Counted from the stretch's first letter, positions 12,785-24,280 are shown. The stretch is 64,000 nt of DNA from Bromus sterilis (GCA_950022295.1 OX465596.1:217279501-217343500); one strand, 5' to 3'. The notes: generated by a model from the sequence alone, not told the origin. A program made the numbers and translations.

Positions 12785-13235
12785 CTTAGGCGCTCGGGGG
12801 CTCGAGCGCAGACTCCCCTCCGAGAGACGCTTTTCTCTTACGCGACGATATAACTTAAGCACTCGGTGGCTCGAGCGCAGACCCCCCCCCCCCCCGAGAG
12901 ACGCTTTTCGCTTACGCGATGATATAACTTAAGCACTCGGGGGCTCGAGCACAGACTCCCCCCGAGAGACGCTTTTCTCTTACGCGACGATATAACTTAA
13001 GCACTCGGGGGCTGGAGCGCAAACTCCCCATGGGAGACACTTTTCTCTTACGCGACGATATAAATGAAGCACTCGGAGGATCAAGCGCAAACTCCCCCCG
13101 AGAGACGCTTTTCGCTTACGCGACGATATACCTTAAGCACTCGGAGGCTCGAGCACAGACTCCCCCTCGAGAGACGCCTTTTCGCCTACGCGACGATACT
13201 ACTCAAGAACTCGGGGGGCCCGAGCGCAAACCGTT
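12785..13235 (+). repeat. About seven copies of a 68-bp tandem repeat in TatA 3' region
   Basis: Units start at 12785, 12854, 12928, 12996, 13064, 13132 and 13202, so the period is 68-74 bp. Most carry CTCGGGGG followed about 14 nt later by a C-run and CGAG, giving a GC-rich hairpin, then GAGACGCTTTT and TACGCGACGATA. Unit 2 has a 14-base C run that lengthens it. Tandem arrays between pol and the 3' LTR are a known habit of Tat-lineage elements and can seed satellite DNA. Confidence 0.9.
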
Positions 13236-13459
13236 CTACAATGGACATCTACAAAACATAGAGGACACAAGTACAGTCCCCAAAGCATCTCACGGCTACC
13301 ACGTAAAAGCCTCGCCGTTTCTTTCGCGACAAGGGACAAAAGATTGTTCTCTACACTCAAGAAGCATAAAATCGGGCTCATGAAGAAACTCCCAGACAAG
13401 TAAGCTATTTGGAAGAATAATTTTTAAGTCTTCACCTGATCACAAGCGATCAACTAAAG

Positions 13460-13640
13460 ACTCGGGGGCTACTCCCATCGGGAGCGTTTCCGCGCACCCA
13501 ACGAGCTTCAGAATGGCAGAGCAAATACAAGGCGGGTCAGCGTAAGTGGATATTTCAAGCCTATGTCCGACTCTACGAATCGAACATAGCCTCCGGGGCT
13601 ACTCCCATCGGGAGCGCTGCCGCGCACCCAATATTATTAT
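13460..13640 (+). repeat. Two copies of a ~130-bp repeat with CTCCCATCGGGAG hairpin
   Basis: GGGGCTACTCCCATCGGGAGCG occurs in two parts at 13465-13486 and 13595-13616, each followed by CCGCGCACCCAA. The core CTCCCATCGGGAG is an inverted repeat with a 3-nt loop. A third isolated copy of the core lies at about 33247-33262, on the far side of the AthB insertion in the same TatA 3' region. Confidence 0.8.
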
Positions 13641-13671
13641 AAGTTTCACAACAAGGACAAGAATTTGAAGA

Positions 13672-13798
13672 CAGTTTTCATTACAAGGTCAAGCGCTTGA
13701 TGACAGTTTCATTATAATGCAAAACAGTCAAACACAGTTCTCATTACAAGGTCATGAATCCGAAGGCAGTTCCCATTACATATCAGAGAGACATAAGG
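13672..13798 (+). repeat. Four copies of a ~32-bp tandem repeat
   Basis: Units beginning CAGTT[T/C]TCATTAC or close variants start at 13672, 13704, 13735 and 13767. They are degenerate but evenly spaced. They lie between the larger arrays and the downstream end of the antisense ORF. No function is apparent. Confidence 0.7.
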
Positions 13799-14025
13799 TC
13801 TAGTACAAAGTTCTCCACTTTACATCAAAGATTACAGTCAAGGCACTCGAACATCTATCACAAGACTACAAGACCAATTATCCCAACGAATTATGACTTC
13901 TACATGTGTGCTCATGCTGAGATAATTGGCACTTTGGTCCACATCTTGACGAGCATCATCACAGACAAAGTAAAACTAAGCCTGCAAGGAGCCACTCGCC
14001 GCCTTCCTGAGTTTGGTGACCTTGC

Positions 14026-14096
14026 CTATCGACGCACCCGCTTGCTCGGCGGCTTGACGTCTGACTCCTCCTTAGAACTAGAACAGAAAGCACCAC
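14026..14096 (-). pseudogene. 3' end of the TatA antisense ORF (left of AthB)
   Basis: On the minus strand the frame that reaches 32211 from the right continues across the AthB insertion site without a shift once AthB and one ACCAC copy are ignored. It reads about 23 more codons, Ser/Lys-rich and ending in KPPSKRVRR, before a stop at 14028-14026. A basic tail of this kind could be a nuclear localisation signal. The joined reading is an inference from the target-site duplication. Confidence 0.55.
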
Positions 14097-15676
14097 TGAT
14101 ACGTCCAAAAAGCATCACTATTTATATTGTGATTTCACCCTATTCATTGATATATTCCACTTTAAAGTATTGTTCTTATGTTGTTTTGGCTTATTTTACA
14201 CAGTTTACAATTTTCCGGTGCCGAAGCAGCAGAACCAGAATTCAGCGGTAAAATGTGGATACCAAGTTGCTGAATCAGATCAAGTCCAAATGCGATGAAA
14301 ATTTACGGGGAGCAGTTTTATGAAGATTGACTGGGGATCACAAAAGGAGGAGGTGAGGGGACCCACCAAGCAGCCAGAAGGGTGCCTGCCGCGGCTCCCC
14401 TCCTGGCCGCGCCAGGCACCCTCCTGGGTGCCTGTTGGCCCCCCTCGGTGCCCCCTTTTGCCTATACAAACCCCCTGGGGTGGAAACCCCAAAAGAAGAG
14501 TCGTTTCCGTGTTTCGCCGCCGCCACAGGGCGGAAACCTACAGAGGAGAAAAGCCATCTCCGGAGGGCAGATTCCGCCGGGGAGATCACCTCCCGGAAGG
14601 GGAGATCGTCGCCATCATCATCATCATCGTCACGGGCATCATCGAGATCATCATCAACATCATCCCCAACATCAGCACCATCTCCATCTCCATCCCATCT
14701 CATCTCACAATTGCAACTTGTGTCGTAATCCGTACTATCTATCCTCTCTACTCTGTTGGTGTTGATTACTACTTTGTGGTGAATGCTATTGAGTTTTTTT
14801 GGAGAAATATCATTGTGTCCAGATTGTTTATCACCCATCTATCACCTCTGATCATGATCTATTTTATTTCTTGTGAGTAGTTACTTTAGTTCTTGAGAAC
14901 ATGGGAGAAGTCTAGTTGTTATTAGTCATATGATCTTGAAGTATTATGTGTTGTTTGATAATTAAGTTGTGTTGTTATTTCTCTAGTGGTGTTATGTGAG
15001 TTGAACACATAACACTTCACCTTTCATGGGCCTAGAGGAATACATTTTTCACAAAGGATGCTTATGGTGGGTTGCCGGAGTGACAGAAACCTGAACCCTA
15101 GTTCGCAGACTTTCGCACAAGGGAGTTATGGATCCTTGATCGTAATGTTGTGGTTAGGCTTATGCCTTAATTACTACCTTGTATTTGCGGATGCTTGCAA
15201 GGTGTGTAATCATAAGAGTACACTTATCTTAGTCTAGAAGGTGTACTAGCATTGATCCACCCACCGACACTTACCAACACGATACATATTACTTGGCGGA
15301 GTATGGTGAAAGTGACTTGACTATCTCTCCCGTCTTTTCTCGAGAACGCTTTAGCTTTTATAAATTCAGTTCCTAGGCTTATCCTTGTTAAAGGATTGGG
15401 CCACTTGCTACTCCTCAGTTACCCTTTTTACTTTGCCTGTCTTTTACTTTTCTGTTGCTTAAACCAAAAAGCCCTAAATATTTACCTTTGAGTGTTTGCA
15501 GCCCTTTCCTTATCCAGTGTCACTTATCAACACCTTCTGCTCCTCGTGGGATCGATACTCTTATTTATCGAAAAGCTACTATTGATCCCCTAGACTTTTG
15601 GGTTATCAAGAATCGTTTATTGGCGCGGTTAACAGGGAAGGCAACCCAACTAAACCTATTAACTTCTCCACCATCA
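14097..15676 (+). repeat. AthB 5' LTR
   Basis: Starts TGATACGTCCAAAAAGCATC and ends CTTCTCCACCATCA. The promoter box, TATATAAA in the 3' copy, is TATACAAA here (14463-14470). A run of CAT/ATC trinucleotides (about 14609-14700) lies in the transcribed part and is two units shorter than in the 3' LTR. The CAT run creates misleading aspartate- or histidine-rich frames that are not genes. Confidence 0.93.
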
Positions 15677-15687
15677 ACGAGCTTTCC

Positions 15688-15705
15688 TGGCGCCGTTGCC
15701 GGGGA
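15688..15705 (+). other. AthB primer-binding site
   Basis: TGGCGCCGTTGCCGGGGA lies 11 bp after the LTR end. It is the primer site commonly seen in Athila elements and usually assigned to a tRNA-Asp 3' end. Confidence 0.9.
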
Positions 15706-15771
15706 GTGTAGCCCTATTGGTAAGTGAAGCCGGTAAGGGAACTTTTATTTTCTGTTTTACTTTCAGTCCTT

Positions 15772-16751
15772 ATGGACTCTTCTGTTGTTGGTTCGTTGCT
15801 GGTAAGGAGCCGCCCCACGACTGTGGTGGTCACTCCTACCTCTACTGAAATTGTGCCCTATAAAATACCATCTGGTATTATTGATTATGTCTTGGCTAAT
15901 TGTTATACAGGAGAAGGACATCCGGGAGAACACCTGCTATATTTATCAAAATTATGTTCTTTATTTAAGCTTGCAGGTGTGACGATGGAGTTCTTCATGA
16001 AGAAACTATTCTCCATATCAAAGATAAAGCTTCAAATTGGTATAAGCTACTCGATAACTCCGATCTGCTTGAATGGCCAGAGCTTATGTCTCTCTTTTAT
16101 GCATAGTTTTATCCTCTTCGTGAAATTCACCAAGAGAGGAACTACATCTACAACTTTTGGTCTCGCGACGGAGAGAGCATCGCTCAATCTTGGGGGATAC
16201 TGAAGTCCCTGATGCTCAAATGCCCAAACCATGAGCTCCCCAAGGAAATTATACTTACAAATTTTTATAACAGGCTTTCTCGTCAGGACAAGGAGATGTT
16301 GGATGCCTCCTCTAGTGGGGTATTCCAGACCAGAAGTATGGAAGAAAAATGGGATCTTATAGAAAGGATTCAGAAAAACACTGAAGACTGGGAAATTGAT
16401 AAAGGTATTGAACCCGCTATAAACTATGAGCATGACTACATTGAGATTTATGTGAAGACTGATTACTTTAATACCTTTTGCTCTAAAATTAGTCTTCATT
16501 CCCAGCTAATGGTTGACTTTTGCAAGGACTTTGCTTCTCATATTGATTCTTCCAGGAAGAAGGAGAGTCAACATCATAAACCTTTCAAGGAGTCACCAAT
16601 TGAGATTAATGTTACTGATCCTGTTTTACCTGCAGTTGTGTATGAACAGCCTCCTTACCCCTCCAGGATAAAGGAGCACTCTTTTGTTACAGGTATTCTA
16701 AACAAGAATAGAAGGACCACTGACGAACCTGAGGACATGATCAAAGTCTAG
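15772..16751 (+). pseudogene. AthB gag (frameshifted)
   Basis: The frame opens with an ATG at 15772 (MDSSVVGSLLV). After about 80 codons a frameshift near 16010-16030 moves the coding frame, and gag continues in the frame read from 16212. It has the helical, tryptophan-containing capsid features of Athila gag (SWGILKSLMLKCP, EMLDASSSGVF). It ends in a TAG at 16749-16751 in the same frame as pol. I saw no CCHC zinc knuckle. Confidence 0.75.
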
Positions 16752-19700
16752 CCTCAAGTTGCAATGGTCAAGGATCTGGTAACCAGTGATATCGAAGAAT
16801 CCACTATTAGTTTTTGTGGTATTGCCACTAACATTGTCACAACTAGGAAAAAAGGCCCAATTTCAGGTACACCAGTTGTATCTGTCAAAATAGGAGATCA
16901 TAATTACTATGGGCTATGTGATTTGGGATCTAGCGTCAGCGCTATTCCCTTCACACTTTATCAAGAGATCATGCACGAGATTCAGCCGTGTGAGATCGAG
17001 GACATAGATGTCACTATCCATCTTGCAAATAAACAAACAATCTCTCCAGTTGGGATTGTAAGAGATGTTGAAGTACTCTGCGGGAAGGTAAAATATCCTA
17101 TAGACTTTCTTGTACTTGGTTCAGTGCAAGATAGTTTTTGCCCTAGTATCTTTGGTAGGCCCTTCCTTAGCACTTGCGGAGCTATAATAGATTGCAAAAA
17201 AGGTAAAGTTTCTGTTGAATTCAACGGTGAGCCGTATGAATTTAATTTTTCTAAGTTTTCTAAGCAGCCTCTTGGTCCCGACCTGTCAAGTATTGACAAA
17301 ATTATTGAAGAAATTGCTTCCATTGCTATTCCTCCTAATGACACTTTGCAGCAATTTATGGAAGACCACGTGAATGATATACATATGCAGGAGAGGGATG
17401 AACTAGAAGACATATTTTTAAGACAAACTCCCATCCTGAAGCACAACCTCCCGGTTGAACCTTTAGGAATCCTCTCGCAACCGAAAGAAGACCCGGTGTT
17501 CGACCTAAAACCACTACCCAATACGCTCAAGTATGCTTATTTAGATGAAAAGAAAGTATATCCTATTATTATCAATTCTAACCTTTCAGGGTATGAAGAG
17601 GAGAGATTATTGGAGACACTCCGTAGACACCGAGGTGCTATTGGCTATACTCTTGATGATCTCAAGGGTATTAGTCCATCTATTTGCCAACATACTATCA
17701 ATCTCGAGCCCGATGCTAAACCGGTTGTTGATCATCAACGACGGTTGAACCCAATGATGAAGGACGTGGTTAGGACGGAGGTTCTCAAACTTCTAGGCGC
17801 AGGTATCATCTATCCTATAGCTGATAGTAAGTGGGTAAGTCCCGTTTATTGTGTTCCTAAGAAAGGAGGTATGACTGTTGTTCCTAATGATAAAAATGAA
17901 CTAATACCTCAAAGGACTATTATTGGATATAGAATGTGTATTTATTTCAGGAAGTTAAACAAGGCCATCCGGAAGGACCACTATCCTTTGCCATCTATTG
18001 ATCAGATGCTCGAGCGGTTGTCTAAAAACACCCACTTCTGCTATCTTGATGGGTACTCTGGCTTCCCCCAGATTCACGTCAACACCACGGATCAAGAGAA
18101 GACCACTTTCACGTCTCCTTACGGTACTTATGCTTATAGGCGTATGCCTTTCGGTTTGTGTAATGCACCTTCTACTTTTCAGAGGTGTATGTCTGCAATA
18201 TTTCATGGTTTCTGTGAGGAGATTGTAGAAGTTTTCATGGACGACTTTTCCGTCTATGGAAACTCCTTTGACCACTGTCTCCACAATCTTAATAAAGTTT
18301 TGCAGAGATGTGAAGAAACAAATTTGGTGCTCAATTGGGAGAAGTGCCATTTCATGGTTAACGAAGGGATAGTTCTTGGACACTAGATTTACGAAAGGGG
18401 AATTGAAGTGGACAAGGAAAAAATTGAAGCTATTGAAAGGATGCTCTATCCAAGGGACATCAAAGGTATTCGTAGTTTTCTAGGTCATGCTGGTTTCTAT
18501 AGAAGATTTATCAAGGACTTTTCTAAGATCTCGAGACCCCTTACCAATCTTCTCCAGAAGGACGCCCCTTTTGTATTTGATGAAGATTGTAAGGAAGCTT
18601 TTGAAGTTCTTAAGAAAGCCTTGATAACCGCTCCTATAGTACAACCACCTGACTGGAATTTTCCCTTTGAAATTATGTGTGATGCTAGTGATTTTGCTGT
18701 TGGAGCTGTTTTAGGAAAAAGGGTTGACAAGAAGTTGAATGTCATCCACTATGCCAGCAAAACACTTGATAGTGCTCAAAAGAATTATGCTACTACCGAG
18801 AAGGAATTCTTGGCAGTGGTGTTTTCTTGTGATAAGTTTAGGCAGTATATTGTTGATTCTAAAGTTATTATTCATACTGACCATGCTGCAATTAAGTATC
18901 ATATGCAGAAAAAGGATGCCAAACCAAGACTCATTAGGTGGGTACTCCTTCTTCAAGAATTTGATTTGCAGATTGTCAATAGAAAAGGAGAAGACAATCC
19001 GGTGGCGGATAATCTTTCAAGGATGGAAGATATCCCGCACGATCCTATTCCATTCAACGACAGTTTCCCAGATGAACAGCTTGCTGTTGTAAAAGTAAAA
19101 TCTCATTCTGACCCTTGGTTTGCAGATTATGCTAATTTTATCATTGCAAAGTATTTTCCTCCAGGTTTCACATTTCAGCAGAGGAAAAATTTCTTCACGG
19201 ATTTCAGGCATTACTTTTGGGATGATCCACATCTTTATAAAGAAGGTGTGGACGGGATCGTAAGAAGGTGTAAACCGGAGCACGAGCAGCATGACATTCT
19301 TCGACAATGTCATGATAGTCCCTATGGAGGATGTCATGCCGGTGAAAGGACCGCACATAAAGTTTTACAATCAGGTTTTTATTGGCCTACTCTCTTTAAG
19401 GACGCCCTAAGGTACGTTCTATCTTGTGATAAGTGTCAGAGAGTTGGTAGCATTAGCAGGAGAAATTAGATGCCTATGAATTACTCACTAGTGATCGAAC
19501 CTTTCGATTGCTGGGGTTTTGATTTTATGGGTCCTTTTCCTCCTTCACACAAGTACACACACATCTTAGTTGCTGTTGATTATGTAACCAAGTGGGTTGA
19601 AGCAATCCCCACTGAGAGTGCTGATCACAAGACATCTTTGAAAATGCTCAAAGATGTAATTTTTCCTAGGTTTGGAGTACCAAGGTACCTTGTGACAGAT

Positions 19701-20459
19701 GGAGGGTCACACTTCACGCATGGAGCTTTTAGGAAAGCTCTATCCAAGTACGATGTCAATCATAGGATTGCATCACCGTACCACCCTCAAACTAGTGGGC
19801 AAGTTGAACTCACCAATAGGGAGATCAAGTTGATCTTGCAGAAAACAGTAAACAGTTCTAGAAAGGACTGGTCAAAGAAGTTAGGAGATGCTTTGTGGGC
19901 ATATAGAACTTCTTACAAAAACCCCATAGGCATGTCTCCGTATAAGATGGTCTATGGCAAGGCTTGCCATTTACCATTAGAGTTAGAGCATAAAGCTTTC
20001 TAGGCTGTCAGAGAGCTGAATGCTGACCCAAAGTTAGCTGGTGAAAAGCGTCTCATGAACTTGACTTCTCTAGATGAGTGGAGAAGTGAAGCTTACGAGA
20101 GCGCTAAAATATTCAAGGAAAAGGTAAAGAAGTGGCACGATAAAAGAATTCTGAAACGTGAATTTAATGTTGGTGATAAAGTTTTGTTGTTTAGATCTCG
20201 TTTCAGGTTTTCTCCACGTAAACTACTTTCCAGATGGGAAGGATCTTTTCATATCGAAGAAGTATATCGGTCGGGTGCAATCAAGATCAATAATTTTGAA
20301 GGCACCAAACCTCAAGTTGTGAATGGACAAAGACTCGAACATTATATGGGAGGTGATCCAATCAATGTGGATGCAAACATGATATATAAAAGTACTCATG
20401 AAGAACATGTTGCAGCCCAGTTTCAGACTCCGGCAGGAGCAGAATTAGAAAAGGTATGA
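16752..20459 (+). pseudogene. AthB pol: protease, RT, RNase H, integrase in one frame with amber stops
   Basis: From 16212 to 20459 one reading frame persists, broken only by TAG at 16749, 18384, 19467 and 20001. Protease has YGLCDLGSSVSAIP (near 16915) and FGRPFLSTCGAIID. RT shows RMCIYFRKLNKA, LDGYSGFPQI and the catalytic FMDDFSVYG (18236). RNase H has IMCDASDFAVGAVLG (18676) and the TEKEF segment. Integrase has the HHCC zinc module (19290-19440), then GFDFMGPFP, VTDGGSHFTHG and SGQVELTNREI, giving the D,D,E triad. A C-terminal SH3-like region follows 20055. Domain order and length (about 1,230 codons for pol) are normal. The stops likely came from single substitutions, for example TGG to TAG at 20001. 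Confidence 0.92.
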
Positions 20460-20792
20460 AATATGGTAAGAAAACACCGTGAATGTCAATAAAAGTTAAC
20501 TTTTCAGAGTTTTTGCGAAATTAGGAAAATTCCGAGCCAGAGTGGAGCCGGAGAGGAGCTCCAGGGAGGCCAAGAGGCCCCCTGGCGCGGCCCCACTCCT
20601 GGCCGCGCCGGGCACCCTCCTGGCTGCCCTGGACTCCGCCTCCGACTCCACCTAGGCTTGAAACCTTCCTTCTGTTGCAGAAATTTTTGCTATATATTTT
20701 CCCGGATTGTCCCGGCACCGTATCTCTCGATTTCGCGTGTTTTCTTTCTCGGTCTGTTTCTGCCAGGAAAACTTTCAGCAGATCTAGGTGCC

Positions 20793-21290
20793 ATGGCTTC
20801 TGCATGTTCCCCCAAGGACAAGTTCGTCGTCAACGTCATCAACCCTTATCTCGCAGAGGTGAAGAAGCACCCCCAGGTCCTTCGTGTGGAGGACGGTGTC
20901 CTCCGCAAGGAAGATCTGGAGGGACCAGTCAAAGAGGGGAGCACCGAAGATCGGCTGAAGGAGATGGAACATGAGGTCTTCAAGTTCAAGAAGATGGTGG
21001 AGCGCGGTGTTGAAGCTAACTTCGACATCATGAACGAAATCGAGGCTTCCGACAAGAAGGAGATGTGGTCAAGTTTGGCCGCATTAGAAGAAAAAGTTTA
21101 TGAACTCCAAGCACAGATCTATGAGCTGCAGAACCAGAATTGTGAGTATGAACTAAAGTTTCTACGCATGGGTTTAGGTGCTGAGTGCAGGATCTTGGAG
21201 ACGGGAATGTCCTTCGAGACTGGAGAACAACTGCTATGGAAGCGCCTCGCCAAGGAGTACCTGACTGAGAAAAACAAGAATGAGGATTAA
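20793..21290 (+). CDS. AthB extra ORF downstream of pol (env position)
   Basis: An uninterrupted 165-codon frame opens at ATG 20793 in good context (GCCATGG, MASACSPKDKF). This start is preferred over the upstream in-frame ATG at 20658 because it has the better context. The product is charged, with LKEMEHEVFKFKKM and heptad-like runs (LAALEEKVYELQAQIYELQNQN) that suggest a coiled coil in the C-terminal half. There is no signal peptide or membrane span, so it is not envelope-like in content. Athila elements are known to carry diverse extra ORFs at this place. The function is unknown. It stays open while pol has four stops, although its short length makes that weak evidence. Confidence 0.6.
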   Translation: MASACSPKDKFVVNVINPYLAEVKKHPQVLRVEDGVLRKEDLEGPVKEGSTEDRLKEMEHEVFKFKKMVERGVEANFDIMNEIEASDKKEMWSSLAALEEKVYELQAQIYELQNQNCEYELKFLRMGLGAECRILETGMSFETGEQLLWKRLAKEYLTEKNKNED

Positions 21291-22113
21291 AACTTCTCGG
21301 GTAATGGCACCCCCTTAGCTTGTTCCAAGCTTGGGGGAGTGCCCGGTATCTTTATCTTTATCTTTTTCTTTAGGAGTCAAGTAGAGTCATATAATGTCTA
21401 GGGAGGTCACTTTATGAAATAGATGTTGTTTTGAGGTCTATCACTCCTCTTGTGGAGAGCTTTGGATCTGTGAGTGTGAAGTCGTCTATGAAGGAATATT
21501 AAAGAGAAGTCTATTGGTTTCTTCGCTGCACTTGGTATTCTCTTCACGCAATCGACATTATGAGCTGATTCTTATGGGGAGTATTGACCTTATATCAGGT
21601 ATGGCTTCAAAAACTTTATTTAATCGTGGCAAGTACAGCTTTGGTCATAACAACAAGCATGTTTTTCTCAAAGTAGCGACATAGCCAAAACCTTTGTGTT
21701 ATTATGCTTGAAGTGTTATGTTGACAAAGACAACTTGGTGTTTCATGCTAGTTTTAATGTTTATACTTTGTATTGCTTGCATCTAAGTTGTCATCAATTG
21801 TCTGCTCTCTTAAAGCCTTGCTAGCCCAAAACTCTGTACTAAGCGGAGTTCTGCTTGTACTTCCATAACTTGAAACCAACTTCTTCCACTTGAGTCCACC
21901 ATACCTTCCTACTTGTGGTATTCCACTACCACTCCTAAAGTATATAATTTATGTGCTATCTTTAGATGTTCAAAATCTTCTGTTTTGTGCCGCTGATTCA
22001 GCTCATGAGGAAGTGGTGGGTGACCCATGATCTTCTTAATTTGGACAAGTTTTATCTTGGGATTGCATGTCTAATCTGCAAACCCCTAATACGAGAAGGG
22101 ACTGGGATGAGTG
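21291..22113 (+). other. AthB 3' non-coding region, left part
   Basis: No gene seen. It contains AAGCTTGGGGGAGTG at about 21327, a near copy of the polypurine tract that precedes the 3' LTR at 30604-30617, so it may be an internal priming site or an old tract. ChrC is inserted at its end. Confidence 0.5.
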
Positions 22114-22649
22114 TGTAACATCCCAATTTTCTAAATTCGGATGTTAATAGATCATCATATGCATCTCCTGCTGCTTCCGCATTTTTCTGGAGTTTTAAAA
22201 ATATTTTTAAAACATTTTTCAACACATGGCAGTTCGCTGGAGAGGATCTAAAAGGACTTATCCCCATTTTTAATTTGTTGGAAAATAGTTTAAAATATTT
22301 ATGGGAGACTTTTTAATTTTACCATGGAGTTATAAATATTTTCTAAAATTATTTTTGGAATTTATTTATGCTCTGGAAAAAGTTTTTAAATCATTTTTTC
22401 GGAGTTTTCGGCATTTCTTAAAATGCCAGAAAAGTATTTAAACATATTTAAAAATAAGTTGCAAAGGTCAAGCCAAAAATTCAATTTTATTACTTTAAAA
22501 ATATGGGCGAAGACGGAATTTTAAAATAAATTTCCGTGATTTTTCTAATATTGTTTTGGGCCTATTGGGCCTGGTCTGTTTTTTTTCCAGCAGAACGAAT
22601 TTGTTTTTATTTCGGATTTACAAAAAAAAAATAGGGATTAGGGGCTGGC

Positions 22650-22658
22650 TATAAATAG
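22650..22658 (+). promoter_or_regulatory. TATA box of ChrC 5' LTR
   Basis: GGCTATAAATAGCC is a palindromic TATA context, repeated at 26972-26979 in the 3' LTR. The GC-rich region with repeated CGCCGGAG begins about 60 bp downstream, so it would be transcribed leader. Confidence 0.6.
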
Positions 22659-23993
22659 CCCTGATTAGGGCTAAGTTTATTTTCGCCAGCGTCTAGGGTT
22701 AGGTCTAATCTAATCCACGAGACCCGCCGTCGCCGGAGTTTCGCCGGAATCTCGTCGGATTTTTTCGCCGGAGCATCGCCAGAGTACGTTTTTTTGCGTT
22801 TTCGAGGTAATCTTCGCGAAGCCATCGCCGTGTGCCGCCGTCCCCGCGCCTCGCCGGAGCCACCCCGCGCCCTAGCCACCGCGCCGCCGCCGCCACGGCC
22901 GACCGGCCGAAGCCCGAGCCGCGAGCCGCCATGGCCGTGCGCCCGCGCCCGCGAGCCAGGCCGCCGCCCCCTGGCTGCGCCTGGCCTCCGCGCGCCCCGG
23001 GCCGAAGCGCCCCTGCGCGCCCGCTGGCCGGAGCCCGAGCTCCAAGCCGCAGCGCCATGGCCTCCTCTGTTGTCCAGCCGCGGGAGGAAGAAGACGGCTG
23101 GAGAAAAAAAAAGTTTAGAAAAAAACGATTCGGAAAAAAAAATATTTTTTTCCAGATCTGGATCCAAAACCTCCCAGGGACCCGATCGCGTTTTTTTGTA
23201 AAAAATTTATTTATTTATCAGTCCTTTTTGCAGTAAAACCCCCGGTACCCCCGTTTTTCACCCGAAACCGTTTTCGCGAGTACTTTTTAACCGTAACTCG
23301 GAATCGAGTTATTCCAGTTGCGTTGCGACCGTGTAGAAATTTTCTAGCCAGCAGACCTAGTGTTATAGAAGTTTGAAGTATTTAAATTTGGATCCCAAGC
23401 TGATCCAAATTTGAACTTCCGGCAGCCGTAACTTTTTACCGGTGCGCCCGTTTGCGCCGTTTCTTTTTGCGTTGGTTTATATTTGACAAGTACTTTAAGT
23501 TTAGCTATTGTTTAGTTGATTTTCTTGCTGTTCATTTGGTTCTTTTGTTGTTGCATTGTTTATGTGTTATGGTGTGTTGAGTGCTTCATTGTTTGACTGT
23601 GTAGATTGTCTGGAGTGCGGAAAGGATCAGAAATAAGTGTTAGATTACTTCAACACCGTTCAAGGCAAGTTTCACTTTTGGTTAAGCTTCAATTTTGATT
23701 ATGCATATACTATGTTTCCATGCATGTGAAGGTCGTTATGTTTATGCTGAAACCTGGTAGGATAGCCACATGTTTTGGTTGATCAATGTATCCAACGTTG
23801 TTATGTTTTAGTATTTCTTGTGCTATGTGATTTATGCTTACTGTTGCAATGATAACCATGGGAGGAATTGTTGTGTTATTCAAGTGTTGTGAAAACATTA
23901 TTGTCAGTAAATTAGTAACTTGCGATTGAGGTACTGTAGAGTGGTGTTATCCTGAGGACTCTGTAGTATTTCACTTCCGTTTTGTTTGTTTGG

Positions 23994-24280
23994 CATTGCA
24001 CCCTGAGGGCTCTGCAATGTTCACTATGGGTCTAGGTAGTGGCACTGTATCCTGAGGGCTCTACAGTGTTCATGATAGGGTGATGTTGCATCCTGAGGGC
24101 TCTGTAACGGTCACGAACGTGTTTGTAGTGGCATCGTATCCTGAGGGCTCTATGATGTTCACGAATAGGAGGTACGTGTGCAATTGTATCCTGAGGGCTC
24201 TACAATACTCACGGAAGCATGATCCTGAGGGCTCTCATGGCTTCCATTAGAAATCCTATGATCCCGAGGGCTCTCATAGG
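23994..24280 (+). repeat. Array of seven hairpins with one loop and different stems (5' LTR)
   Basis: Seven units share the 12-nt loop TCCTGAGGGCTC (C first in unit 1; TCCCGAGGGCTC in the last) but have different flanking stems that pair each time. The stems are CATTGCA/TGCAATG, CACTGTA/TACAGTG, GTTGCA/TGTAAC (one G-U), CATCGTA/TATGATG (one G-U), ATTGTA/TACAAT, GGAAGCATGA/TCATGGCTTCC (one bulge) and CCTATGA/TCATAGG. An eighth, degenerate unit lies just upstream at 23950. Different sequences with kept pairing indicate that the RNA or DNA fold is what is maintained. The array is inside the transcribed LTR, upstream of the primer site. Confidence 0.9.

Noticed and set aside
14338..14838. Aspartate-rich minus-strand frame and histidine-rich plus-strand frames in the AthB LTR (also 30861-31367)
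   Set aside because: Both result from the CAT/ATC trinucleotide run in the transcribed LTR; there is no start context or domain support.
22794..23236. Ala/Pro/Arg-rich open frames in the GC-rich part of the ChrC LTRs (also 27103-27711)
   Set aside because: Frames differ between the two LTRs because of small length changes and have no domain; more likely untranslated leader.
23994..24280. CRISPR-like array
   Set aside because: Short constant units separated by variable sequence resemble repeats and spacers, but the constant part is a 12-nt loop, the variable parts are inverted stems, spacing is irregular, and the context is a plant LTR.
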